The notes under the pieces: model-generated | Seen by the model: the letters and a program-made list of their open reading frames with translations, nothing else | Told to the model about the DNA's origin: nothing | The model's database searches: none | Program-made: the position numbers and the translations under genes | Assembly: GCA_965116115.1 (NCBI GenBank) | Contig: OZ220486.1 | Coordinates: forward strand, 3,720,001-3,784,000 | Length of the DNA stretch: 64,000 bases | Reading direction: 5' to 3' | Source: JAPOXR01 sp965116115 | Lineage (GTDB): Bacteria; Pseudomonadota; Alphaproteobacteria; Rhodobacterales; Rhodobacteraceae | Shown here: positions 52,723 to 61,212 of the stretch, piece after piece | How the letters are laid out: the number at the start of each line of letters is the position of its first letter | How positions within the stretch are numbered: position 1 is the first letter of the stretch

Positions 52723-54266
52723 TGTTCTCCGTGGACGGATCTGCATTCAGCGGCCGCAACCGGCCGCTGCCGCCCGAACGCGGAGCGACTCTGTTGGAAA
52801 CCGCCCTTTCGGTCGCTCTTATGGGATCCCTGCTGGTATTCGTGAACGCGGTCGTGACCGAAGAAGCCGAACGGCAGCGCAACCAGTCGCTGGGCCGGGA
52901 TCTCCGGCTGATGACACAATTCGCGCAGCGATATATGCGGGCCGAATACAGAAATCTGCAAGGCGAGTTGGCAAAGCTTTCCGGCGCCGACGCGATTATG
53001 GAAATTCCGTTACAGACTCTCGCTGACACGGGACATCTGCCGTCTTCATTTCTGCAGTCCGGACGGCATCTCAACAGTGAAAACCAGTCATTCGCCATCT
53101 TGGTGCGCGGCGTGAGCAGGCTTGACACCGCCAATCCGCAGACGACGCTGACCGTTGCCGGACTCGACGCGAACGGAGATGACGCCGTCGATCCTGTTCT
53201 TGTGGACGGGAACCCCGTGAATGATGAACTGGATCTCGAGGCGCTGCTGGTAACTGCGGGCGGCGAACCGCTGCCTGCGCAGCACGGCAATCCAGCGGCG
53301 GCGGCGGCCGGCATGGCAGTGGTCGGCTATGTGCAGGCGGAAGGAACCGCGTCAGGGCCTTTCGGCAGCTGGTCGCTGAATATTTCGCCATTCCAGGCTC
53401 TCAGCGCGTACCCGGCTGCCGGCCGTTTTGTGTCTTTGCTGGCTCTGTCAGGGTTCGGCGTTCTTGATTTCCAAAACGCTGACGGCACAGCCGGCGGCGG
53501 GTATGACGGCAATCCGTTTGAGAGGTGCCCCGGATCGTCGGGAGCCGCTTTGACGGACTGCGCCGGCAACAACGACATCTATACCGATATGCGGTTTCGC
53601 CCGGCGGACACCGACGGCGACGGCGACGCGGACGAATTCGCGGGCATAAGCGGTGTCCATTCCATCGGCATGGCTGCGCCGGCGGACGCCGATGCCGACG
53701 GGACGGCGGATCTGTTCCCGGAAATCACCGGACTGCTCCGCGTCGCCTGCGGCATGTCAGGATCCGCGACGGCTTCCGCAGGCACGATTCTAATGGAATG
53801 CGCAGACGTTAAATTCACCGGGAACGCCGCCATTGACGGCAGCCTCACGTTATCGGGCGATGCGGAGATTGCAGGAGAACTGAATCTCGGGAAAGATCTG
53901 ACGGCAGCCGGAGATGCGGCGGCGAACCGGTTCATTGCCGCGGCGATCGGTGATCAGGATCTGACCAAGGGCGTTTATCAGGGGCAAATCGTCGCCATGA
54001 ACGGCAGCCGGGAAGTCGACAAGCCGGTTTGCCGGGATGCCGGAAGCCAAGCGACGGTCTTGGCCGCGCCCGCGGCATTTGCCAGCCCGGACGGAAGTCC
54101 CGTCGTCGGCCTGAAAGCCATCGCCGAAACGGTCGCGGGCGAAAACAAGTGGATTGTCCGGATGCAAGCGGCGCTGGATCGGGACAGCGACGGCGACGGA
54201 AAAGCCGACGTGATCGATCTCCGTTCAGCCGACGATTACGTGCTCGCGCTCACAAAATGCAGCTGA
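52719..54266 (+). CDS. PilV-like minor pilin/tip adhesin with calcium-loop repeats
   Basis: A 515-residue prepilin-like protein. The class III-type cleavage site PPERG/ATLLETALS has glycine 22 before the cut and glutamate at +5, followed by a hydrophobic helix. The C-terminal 100 residues (GQIVAMNGSREVDKPVCRDA, ATVLAAPAAFASPDG, ENKWIVRMQAALD, final LALTKCS) resemble the conserved part of shufflon-type PilV tip adhesins. The middle holds Asp-rich loops: DANGDDAVD, DTDGDGDAD, DADADGTAD and, later, DSDGDGKAD. These fit calcium-binding TSP3/dockerin-like loops. No shufflon repeats or Rci recombinase are visible downstream. The start overlaps the peptidase stop. Confidence 0.65.
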   Translation: MMFSVDGSAFSGRNRPLPPERGATLLETALSVALMGSLLVFVNAVVTEEAERQRNQSLGRDLRLMTQFAQRYMRAEYRNLQGELAKLSGADAIMEIPLQTLADTGHLPSSFLQSGRHLNSENQSFAILVRGVSRLDTANPQTTLTVAGLDANGDDAVDPVLVDGNPVNDELDLEALLVTAGGEPLPAQHGNPAAAAAGMAVVGYVQAEGTASGPFGSWSLNISPFQALSAYPAAGRFVSLLALSGFGVLDFQNADGTAGGGYDGNPFERCPGSSGAALTDCAGNNDIYTDMRFRPADTDGDGDADEFAGISGVHSIGMAAPADADADGTADLFPEITGLLRVACGMSGSATASAGTILMECADVKFTGNAAIDGSLTLSGDAEIAGELNLGKDLTAAGDAAANRFIAAAIGDQDLTKGVYQGQIVAMNGSREVDKPVCRDAGSQATVLAAPAAFASPDGSPVVGLKAIAETVAGENKWIVRMQAALDRDSDGDGKADVIDLRSADDYVLALTKCS

Positions 54267-54656
54267 CCAATCCAGCCGGCGCTTGGCAGGGGAACAGCCG
54301 GACATGCGCGGAGCATCGGCGGGCCTGGTCATGCAATCAGATTTCTGAGGCCGTGATCGCCGTTCGAGCTATGGTGAAACGCACCCTGATGAATAGGCGG
54401 CGCGATACAAAGCCGTCCGGATCACCGGATACACGGCACTTCCGGCGGACAGCATTGCCGGAGACCGCAGCTGAGAACCGCGGCCCGACCAGCAAGCGCA
54501 GACTTTCCATGTCGTGCCCGGCATCTCATGTCATGCGGCCGGAAGCGCGTTTTCGGACTTGTATAGGATCCGCATTGTCTCCATCCGGTCTCCCGCCGCC
54601 GTCCTTTCAAAGAGCAGGTGATTGCGTCAGGCTGCCGGCGCGGTTACATCGCGGCG
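54267..54656. other. Gap without recognised gene at the right edge of the island
   Basis: About 390 bases between the PilV-like gene and ribF. No convincing frame, repeat or terminator was seen. Confidence 0.4.
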
Positions 54657-55598
54657 ATGCGCGTTCTCTTTGATTACAAGTCTCTCCGCCCGGAAGACCG
54701 GGGCGCTTCTGTTGCGATCGGCAACTTCGACGGGATTCACGTCGGCCACCGGTCGGTCATTGATCTGGCGATCCGCAAGGCGGCGGAACGGCGGCTTTCT
54801 CCGGCGGTGCTGACGTTCGAGCCGCATCCAAGAGAGTTTTTTTGTCCCTCCGACCCGCCTTTCCGCCTCATGAACAGTGCCGCGAAGGCCCGGGGGCTGG
54901 AGAAACTCGGCATCGAAATTCTCTATCAGTTGCCGTTTGGCGCCTGTCTGGCCGGCATGTCGGGCGAACGGTTCGTCAGCGAAGTTCTCTGTGAAGGGCT
55001 GGGAATCAGCGTGGCCGCGGCGGGCGGCGACTTTTGTTTCGGCAAGGGACGCACGGCAACCGTCGCCGATCTCGCCGAAATGGGCGCACTCAGCGGATTT
55101 GACGTCTTCGCCGCCCCGATGCTTGCCTCATCCGGCCGGGAATATTCGTCCACTGCGGTGCGGAAGGCTTTGTCGGAAGGCAAGCCCGGCGCCGCGGCGG
55201 AGCTGCTCGGCAGCTGGCATCGGATCGAAGGTGTTGTCTCCCGCGGAGAGCAGCGCGGGCGCACGCTCGGATTTCCCACCGCCAATGTCGAATTGACAGG
55301 GCTGCATCCGCCCAGGCTGGGAATCTATGCAGTCTCGGCAGACATTCTGAGCGGTCCCCGCAAAGGCAGTCACCGGGGAGTCGCCTCAATCGGCGTGAGA
55401 CCCACCTTCGGACGGAAACCGCTGAATCTTGAAGTGCACATCTTTGATTTTGACGGAGACCTTTACGGGGAAGAGATTTCCGTGGCCCTGATTGAATTCC
55501 AGCGGCCGGAGATTCGCTTTCCCGATGCGGCGGAGCTTGTGCGGCAAATGCGAAGCGACCGCGAAGAGGCGCGGAAAATCCTTGCCCGGCTGGACTGA
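54657..55598 (+). CDS. ribF: Bifunctional riboflavin kinase/FAD synthetase
   Basis: A 313-residue bifunctional enzyme making FMN and FAD. The N-terminal adenylyltransferase domain has VAIGNFDGIHVGHRSVIDLA, LTFEPHPREFF and AGGDFCFGKGRTA; GREYSSTAVRKALSEG ends it. The C-terminal kinase domain has RGRTLGFPTANVEL, LGIYAV and ASIGVRPTFGRKPLNLEVHI. The ATG at 54657 gives the usual N-terminus (MRVLFDYKSL); an in-frame start at 54618 adds 13 residues without support. The next gene overlaps its end. Confidence 0.95.
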   Translation: MRVLFDYKSLRPEDRGASVAIGNFDGIHVGHRSVIDLAIRKAAERRLSPAVLTFEPHPREFFCPSDPPFRLMNSAAKARGLEKLGIEILYQLPFGACLAGMSGERFVSEVLCEGLGISVAAAGGDFCFGKGRTATVADLAEMGALSGFDVFAAPMLASSGREYSSTAVRKALSEGKPGAAAELLGSWHRIEGVVSRGEQRGRTLGFPTANVELTGLHPPRLGIYAVSADILSGPRKGSHRGVASIGVRPTFGRKPLNLEVHIFDFDGDLYGEEISVALIEFQRPEIRFPDAAELVRQMRSDREEARKILARLD

Positions 55599-56121
55599 TA
55601 TTTTTCACCGCTTCGCCGCCGGCCGCCGGCTGCCCTTCAGGGCATTGAAAGCGCCGCGGCCCGTCAACGGCGGGACGCGCCCCCGGTTCTGGCAGCGGTT
55701 CAAACTGCATGAGCTGAACCCGGACGAATGGGAAGACTTATGCGACGGCTGCGGCCTCTGCTGCCTGCTGAAGTTCGAAGAAGATACCACGTCAAAAATC
55801 ACCCATACCAATGTCTGCTGCAAGCTGCTTGACCGCTCAACCTGCCGCTGCAAACACTACGACTGCAGAACTGAAATCGTCCCGGACTGCGTGACTCTGC
55901 GGCCCGAGACGATTGAAGACGTCATCGACTGGATGCCATCCAGCTGCGCTTACAGGCTGATTCACGAAGGCCGGCCTCTCCGCAGCTGGCATCACTTGAT
56001 CTCCGGCAGCCGGGAAACGGTTCACGAGGCCGGCATCTCGGCCAGAGGCCGCTGCATTCCGGAATATGAAATCAATCCGGATGACCTTGAGTCCTATGCC
56101 GTGAACTGGGAACAGAAATGA
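55582..56121 (+). CDS. YcgN/YkgJ-type cysteine-cluster protein (UPF0260)
   Basis: A protein of about 179 residues with the UPF0260 pattern. WEDLCDGCGLCCLLKFEED, NVCCKLLDRSTCRCKHYDCR, VPDCVTL and LPP-like WMPSSCAYRLIHEGRPL are followed by WHHLISGSRETVHEAGISARGR. The eight or so conserved cysteines suggest metal or Fe-S binding; function is unknown. No ATG precedes the conserved part. The best start is TTG 55582, overlapping the end of ribF by 17 bases. It overlaps the aldolase gene by 4 bases. Confidence 0.85.
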   Translation: MPGWTDIFHRFAAGRRLPFRALKAPRPVNGGTRPRFWQRFKLHELNPDEWEDLCDGCGLCCLLKFEEDTTSKITHTNVCCKLLDRSTCRCKHYDCRTEIVPDCVTLRPETIEDVIDWMPSSCAYRLIHEGRPLRSWHHLISGSRETVHEAGISARGRCIPEYEINPDDLESYAVNWEQK

Positions 56122-57191
56122 ATTTCGCATCAGACAATTCGGCCCCCGCTGCGCCGGAAATCCTGGAATCGATTGCCCGCGCGGACTCCGGGCATCAGCC
56201 TTCATACGGCGCAGACAGGCTGACTGAGTCGGTTCAGGAGCGGATCCGCGGCATTTTCGAGGCTCCGCGCGCGCAGACGTTTCTCGTGGCGACCGGCACT
56301 GCGGCGAACGCGCTGTGCCTCGCCTGCCTCTGTCCGCCTTGGGGAACCGTTTACTGCCACGGACAGGCGCATATTGAAGAAGATGAGTGCGGCGCGCCGG
56401 AATTCTACACCGGCGGGGCCAAACTGGCAAAACTGGCCGGCGCGCACGGACGGATAGATCCGGATGAACTGGAAAAAGCTCTGAGAACGACGGCGGCGGC
56501 CGGCGTGCACAATGTGCAGCGGGGCGCACTGTCGCTGACCAACGCCACCGAACTCGGCGCCGTTTATGACTGCGTTTCAGTTTCCAAGCTCTCGGCAACC
56601 GCCGCCGACTACGGAATCAAAGTCCATCTTGACGGGGCGCGTTTCGCCAACGCCGCGGCGAATCTCGAACGGTCTCCGGCGGAAATGACCTGGAAGGCGG
56701 GCATTTCCGCGCTGGTCTTCGGCGGAACTAAGAACGGTCTGCTGGGCGCCGAAGCGGTCGTCCTGTTTGACGAGGAGCTGTGCTGGGAATTCGAACTGCG
56801 CCGAAAACGCGGCGGGCATCTGTTCTCGAAACACAGATATTTGTCAGCTCAGTTCGACGCCTATCTCGTGGACGGCCTGTGGCTCAGGTTGGCGAGGCAG
56901 GCGAACACGCGGGCCCGGTATCTCGCGGAACGGATCCGATCCCTGCCCGGCGCGGAAATCGCGCATCCGACAGAAGCCAACATGGTGTTTCCCGTCCTGT
57001 CGCGCAGGCTGCACCGAAAGGCGCTGGAAAACGGCGCCGTATACCATCTGTGGCCGCATCCGGCGCAACTGGAAGGCGATCCTGACGAAACCGTCAAAGC
57101 CCGTCTGGTCTGCGACTGGTCAACCACGGAAAACGACATTGACCAGTTGGTCGAAAAATGTTTCGGCGTCGGGCTGCCGGCCTCCGTCTGA
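56118..57191 (+). CDS. Threonine aldolase/beta-eliminating lyase family protein
   Basis: A 357-residue PLP enzyme of the low-specificity L-threonine aldolase family. MNFASDNSAPAAPEILESIA is the family's N-terminus. VATGTAANALCLACLC, HIEEDECGAPEFYTGGAKL, SLTNATELGAVY and VHLDGARFANAAANL follow, then the PLP lysine in FGGTKNGLLGAEAVVLFD. It cleaves 3-hydroxy amino acids to glycine and an aldehyde. Translationally coupled to the YcgN gene. Fifty bases after its stop the 18-base inverted repeat of the next segment begins. Confidence 0.9.
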   Translation: MNFASDNSAPAAPEILESIARADSGHQPSYGADRLTESVQERIRGIFEAPRAQTFLVATGTAANALCLACLCPPWGTVYCHGQAHIEEDECGAPEFYTGGAKLAKLAGAHGRIDPDELEKALRTTAAAGVHNVQRGALSLTNATELGAVYDCVSVSKLSATAADYGIKVHLDGARFANAAANLERSPAEMTWKAGISALVFGGTKNGLLGAEAVVLFDEELCWEFELRRKRGGHLFSKHRYLSAQFDAYLVDGLWLRLARQANTRARYLAERIRSLPGAEIAHPTEANMVFPVLSRRLHRKALENGAVYHLWPHPAQLEGDPDETVKARLVCDWSTTENDIDQLVEKCFGVGLPASV

Positions 57192-57394
57192 AGGACTCCC
57201 GCTGTGACTCTAATGCCGGGACATTCAGCCGGCGGAACACGTAACTCATATGAATCAAGGATAATTCCATTTGGAGCATGGATGCTGGTCAGCATCCATT
57301 CATCGCCTTTAGCAGCGGCGCCGGCACAGGTTTTTCCGTCAGCGGTCAATCCCCGGCGCATCGCCGGATACGCGTCGCGGTTCGCCGGCCGAGG

Positions 57395-57695
57395 TCAGAC
57401 AGGCCAGCGCGCGATGATGCCGAGCAGAATGACACCCAGACCGATGGCGGCGACGATCCAGCGCGTGTTGTCCCTTTCGCGTCTCGCCTGCTCCGCACCC
57501 CAATCACTGATTTTCGCCAAAAGCTCTGAGATCGCCGCTTCCTGCTTCGCTTCCCTTTCCGCCGCATTGTGCTCCATGCGCTCGACAGCCGCTTTGATGG
57601 TCTCGACATGCGTGTTCATCCGCTCCTCCAGCACCGCTCCCTGCAGTCTCAAGGGCGAACATCCGTTTCTTCAACTCTTCCAGTTCTGAGTCCAT
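57395..57695 (-). CDS. Small coiled-coil protein with C-terminal membrane anchor, frameshifted start
   Basis: The clear part (57395-57652) is 85 residues: LEERMNTHVETIKAAVERME and HNAAEREAKQEAAISELLAK form a coiled coil, and TRWIVAAIGLGVILLGIIARW is a tail anchor. A natural start, MDSELEELKKRMFALE, lies at 57695 in the next frame. A one-base shift at the GCCCTTGAGACTG junction would join them into about 100 residues. Otherwise translation starts at a TTG at 57652. I recognise no family. Confidence 0.5.
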
Positions 57696-59028
57696 GCGCG
57701 GATACATAGCCCGGCCGCGGCCGGAAATCAACAGCGCCGAACCGTCGCCGAAGGGAATTCTCCCTGTCGTGGACGGTTCCGCAGTCTGAGCCGGGGCTTT
57801 CGGGGCATGGCAGGCGCCCGGAACAGCGCGACCGTGTTCCAAGGAATGACTCCGGCCGTGCTTGACAGGCGCCGACAGGTTTCCCGCCTTCGCCGGGCAT
57901 GTCCGCGCCTCGGCGGCGAAGACCGCCGTCGAACGCATGAATGAGACCGGGAGCCTCGTCGGCGGCAAGCCCCGGCAGTGTTAAGTCATCCACGCGGAGC
58001 TTGGGCGGCTTCCGCCGCGGCGATGCGGATGCGACCGGCATCGCGGTGCGCGGCTTTCAGCGGTCATGCTGAAATATCAAGGGTTGAACCATGCCGCTGC
58101 GTCGCTCATGTCCTGAGCCTCGCGCCGAGCAAACCCTGCGGATGACTCCTTATGGAATTATCCTTGGTTTGATTCATATGGGGCCTCTTCTTCGCCCTGC
58201 GGCCGCGGAATCCGGCGGTGCCGGCGACGAATGAGCAAGCCTGGGAGAGACCTGCGTATGCTGCTGCGCCGGCATCCTGAACAGGCGGACCTTCCATGGA
58301 TGAAACGCGGGAAAGCTGAATGAAAAAAGGAATAAGGGCTGAACTTTTCCTGAAACGCCCTTGAAGCGGAACATGGATGCTGATCAGGCAGTCCTTCAGC
58401 TTGCTCTCTTCGACCAAACCAGTCGATTTCGTCTCAATCCGCCCATCGCTTGCCACTTGGAAGATTATATTGAAAGCGATCTGCTGGATCTCGACCGCGT
58501 GTCAGTCTCCTGATAAGCGCGATAGTTAAACCGTCGACATAGACCTTCAGGAGCGCATCAATGTCTGCCCAAAAAGCAGAGGTATCCGAAAAGGCCCCTC
58601 GCGCCCTGCGGTAGAAACCGCAGGGGGTGTCAATGACAATGCAGACATCCTGTCCACGAATATCAAGCCCGCCTGCCCGGAAATGGAAATGAAGGGCGCC
58701 GTCCCGGCGCACGCGGCGGCGGCGCGGTCCCGCTTCTGATGCTGACTATGGGCACAGCTTCGCCCCGCCCGCGCTCTGCGGGAGCCTGCCGGCGACCAGC
58801 GAGCTGCTCGGCCATGCCTGTGTCGAAACCATGGCGCACCATCCGCGTCTGGCGCGGAAATCCACGCACGAAGCCAGCGGCCCGGGTCGCCGACAGCATC
58901 GCGGCTGACGTCTTGTAGCGTGGCGATGTCGCAAATTGAGGTCATCGACACTTGCCCGGGCCGTGCGCTGTTTGGAAAACAACCCCTGATATGTGTGACA
59001 TTTTAACCATGATGAGCAACATCACGAC
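57696..59028. other. Gap with repeats and decayed sequence
   Basis: About 1.3 kb with no convincing gene. It contains the internal copy of the inverted repeat (58152-58180) and the third hairpin repeat (58292-58379). A minus-strand frame (58712-58434) has a stretch ADIDALLKVYVDGL that faintly recalls RusA resolvases but lacks the rest of that family. Confidence 0.4.
58292..58379. repeat. Interspersed about 85 bp hairpin repeat, copy 3
   Basis: Third copy of the family also at 9,518 and 29,697: CTTCCATGGATGAAA region, GGAATAAGGGC arm, loop, GCCCTT arm and the tail AACATGGATGCTGA. Confidence 0.6.
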
Positions 59029-60186
59029 ATGATTCGAGTAGCCGTCAGTCCACAGGTGCTTTCCTGGGCGCGGGAACGCGCCGGGCTTGATCTGACCGAC
59101 CTTCAAGTCAAGTTCCCGAAATTGGCGGACTGGGAAAGCGCGTCCGTCCGGCCCACGATACGACAGTTGCAGGAATTCGCCAAGGCGACGCGGGTGCCTT
59201 TTGGATTTCTTTTCTTGCCGGAACCGCCAGCACTGCCTTTGCCGTTTGCCGATTTCCGCACGGTCAAGAATCGGCGCCCCGGAAGCATCAGCCCGGAGCT
59301 GATGGACACCATCCACCTTATGCAGAGGCGGCAAGCCTGGCTGCGGGAAGAACGGATGGAAACCGAAGCGGAGCCAGTGAACTTTGTGGGCGCCGCGTCG
59401 CTCGGGGACGACCCGGCGGCCATCGGTCAGGAAATGCGGCGCGTGCTTGGCCTGGCAGACGGCTGGCCGCGGCGGTCGCTGACCTGGACCGCCGCCGTGG
59501 GCGCATTGCGCAACAGCATTGAAGGGCTTGGCGTGATGGCAGTGATCAACGGCGTCGTCGGCAACAACACCCGTCGCAAGCTGGATGTAAGGGAGTTTCG
59601 TGGCTTTGCCCTGAGCGATCCCTGTGCCCCGTTGATTTTCGTCAACGGAGCCGACGCGAAGTCTGCCCAGATGTTCACCCTCTCCCACGAACTGGCGCAC
59701 CTGTGGCTTGGGGATGCGGGCGAAGGTCTGTCCGGTTTCAAAGGGCTGCAGCCGGGCGATGGAGCGGTAGAACGCTTCTGCGACCGGGCGGCGGCTGAAT
59801 TCCTGGTGCCTGCCGCGGAGATGCGTTCCGCTTGGAGCGGGGTTGCCGACAGCGAATCGCAGTTGGAGAGTCTGGCCGGGCGCTTCAAAGTCAGCCCGGT
59901 GGTAGCAGCGCGGCGGGCAATGGATTTGGGCTTGATGGAACGCGACAGGTTTTTCAGCTTTTATGACGAATATACACAAAAAGAACACCAAAAGCAGGCA
60001 GCACGAAAAGGAGGTGGCGATTTCTACAAAAATCAAGACAATCGCGTAGGTCGGCTGTTTGCGTCTCACTTGATCCGGGCGGCCAAGGAAGGGCGTGTCG
60101 GCTTCAAGGAAGCCTATGACCTGACTGGGCTTCATGGCGGGACGTTCCAGCATTATGCCCGCAAACTCGGAATCATGTTGCCATGA
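59029..60186 (+). CDS. ImmA/IrrE family metallopeptidase with N-terminal HTH region
   Basis: A 385-residue protein. The first 60 residues resemble a degenerate Xre helix-turn-helix with the PTIRQLQEFAKATRVPFGFL segment typical of these antitoxin-like proteins. The zinc-protease motif HELAHLWLG (H220, E221, H224) lies in the DUF955 domain, followed by FCDRAAAEFLVPA with a third ligand region. Such proteins cleave or bind regulatory partners and often sit in defence or toxin-antitoxin loci. It overlaps the DUF4411 gene by 4 bases. The pair next to an hsdR scrap indicates a former type I restriction-linked module. Confidence 0.88.
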   Translation: MIRVAVSPQVLSWARERAGLDLTDLQVKFPKLADWESASVRPTIRQLQEFAKATRVPFGFLFLPEPPALPLPFADFRTVKNRRPGSISPELMDTIHLMQRRQAWLREERMETEAEPVNFVGAASLGDDPAAIGQEMRRVLGLADGWPRRSLTWTAAVGALRNSIEGLGVMAVINGVVGNNTRRKLDVREFRGFALSDPCAPLIFVNGADAKSAQMFTLSHELAHLWLGDAGEGLSGFKGLQPGDGAVERFCDRAAAEFLVPAAEMRSAWSGVADSESQLESLAGRFKVSPVVAARRAMDLGLMERDRFFSFYDEYTQKEHQKQAARKGGGDFYKNQDNRVGRLFASHLIRAAKEGRVGFKEAYDLTGLHGGTFQHYARKLGIMLP

Positions 60187-60704
60187 ATTCGACGCTCGGC
60201 TACCTTGGCTACCTTATTGATTCCGATGTGCTGATCACGGCGAAGAATCGATACTATGCGTTTTCGATTTGTCCGGGGTTTTGGGACAGCATCTTGCACA
60301 GCCACTCGCTCGGGCACGTCCATAGCATTGACCGCGTCAGAGACGAATTGCTCCGCGGTCGTGATGACGATGATCTGGTGAAATGGATCGGCCGGGCCGT
60401 ACCCGCAGGCTTCTTTCTTAGCAGTGAAGTCGGGAAAGTGGTTGATGGCTTCGCTGAGATCATGCGCTGGGCCGGGAACAAAAAGCAGTACAAAGAGGCG
60501 GCCAAGACTGAGTTCGCCGAAAGTGCGGACGGCTGGCTGGTCGCTTACGGCATGGCAAACGCAAAGACCGTTGTCACCAACGAGCAGTCGCGCACGGCGT
60601 CGCGCAAAAAAATCCAGCTGCCCGATGTCTGCAATGCCTTCTCCGTCGATTTCGAAGACACTTTCGCGATGCTGCATACGCTCGGCGTCCAATTTCGCTT
60701 TTGA
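60183..60704 (+). CDS. DUF4411 family PIN-like protein
   Basis: A 173-residue DUF4411 protein: YLIDSDVLITAKNRYYAFSI, FWDSI, IDRVRDELLRGRDDDDLVKW, ADGWLVAYGMANAKTVVTNE and KIQLPDVCNAFSVDF. The acidic pattern (D at the start, E in VRDEL, AD.WL and D near the end) is PIN-like, so it is a probable nuclease toxin. The usual partner is the ImmA/IrrE gene to which it is coupled. The frame is intact. Role as toxin is inference from the family. Confidence 0.85.
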   Translation: MNSTLGYLGYLIDSDVLITAKNRYYAFSICPGFWDSILHSHSLGHVHSIDRVRDELLRGRDDDDLVKWIGRAVPAGFFLSSEVGKVVDGFAEIMRWAGNKKQYKEAAKTEFAESADGWLVAYGMANAKTVVTNEQSRTASRKKIQLPDVCNAFSVDFEDTFAMLHTLGVQFRF

Positions 60705-60719
60705 CTGGATTTATGGTTG

Positions 60720-61018
60720 ATGGCCGCGCATACCGAAGAGGCTTTTGAGAAAGCGATTGACGGTGGGCTGGCTGGCTTAGGCGGCTGCCAGATGCGTACC
60801 CCGCAATCCTGCAATGAATCGCTTGCCCTTTTTCCCGACGATGTGACCGGTTTCCTGCAGGACCGCCAGTCGGCGAAGCGGCGAGCGCCGGAGGTGCTGC
60901 TCGGATCGAAAACCGCGGCGACAGCACTTGATAGCCTGTCGAAAGAGCTGGCGCTCAAAGGCACGCTGCATGTCCTGCGCCACGGCTTCAAATGCTACGG
61001 CAAAACTCTGCGCATGGT
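60720..61018 (+). pseudogene. Type I restriction enzyme R subunit, N-terminal fragment
   Basis: About 100 codons from ATG 60720: MAAHTEEAFEKAIDGGLAGL, LALFPDDVTGFLQDRQSAK and KELALKGTLHVLRHGFKCYG, then KTLRM. This matches the extreme N-terminus of HsdR proteins (HTExxFE, then LRHGFKCYGKTLR). The remaining about 900 residues are absent: the sequence breaks off at the right inverted repeat. It follows the DUF4411 gene by 15 bases, so the three formed one operon. Confidence 0.75.
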
Positions 61019-61212
61019 TTGATTCATATGAGTTACGGAATCCGCCCGCTCCGCAACGGATGCCGGTTCCGTGCGGGTGCGCCGTCCGGAAAGCCGCGCC
61101 GCCCGCCGATTCGCCGCCGGAGCGGAGATATGGGAAAGACCGCGGGGACGTGCTACTGACCGGAGAGCCGGTTTCGGCGATTCCCACACGCTGACAATCC
61201 AGGAAACACGAA

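Larger units (their letters stand above)
57241..61036. mobile_element. 3.8 kb segment bounded by 18 bp perfect inverted repeats
   Basis: GTAACTCATATGAATCAA at 57241-57258 and its exact complement at 61019-61036 bound the segment. A third, partial version (TTGATTCATATG, 58169-58180, preceded by the complement of 57258-57271) lies inside. This suggests several insertions of one element type. No transposase of its own was recognised. Contents: a small coiled-coil membrane protein, a hairpin repeat, an ImmA/IrrE-DUF4411 pair and an hsdR fragment cut exactly at the right repeat. Confidence 0.55.

Noticed and set aside
51443..53314. 623-codon minus-strand frame opposite the pilus operon
   Set aside because: Very rich in Arg and Ser and lies across three overlapping, recognisable plus-strand genes.
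57278..57299. Perfect ATGGATGCTG-GT-CAGCATCCAT palindrome considered as a terminator
   Set aside because: There is no T-run and the arms match the tail of the hairpin repeat family, so it is more likely a repeat junction.
58434..58712. Minus-strand frame with ADIDALLKVYVDGL, faintly like RusA resolvase
   Set aside because: Only one short block fits; the remaining conserved aspartates and the C-terminal part of RusA are absent.
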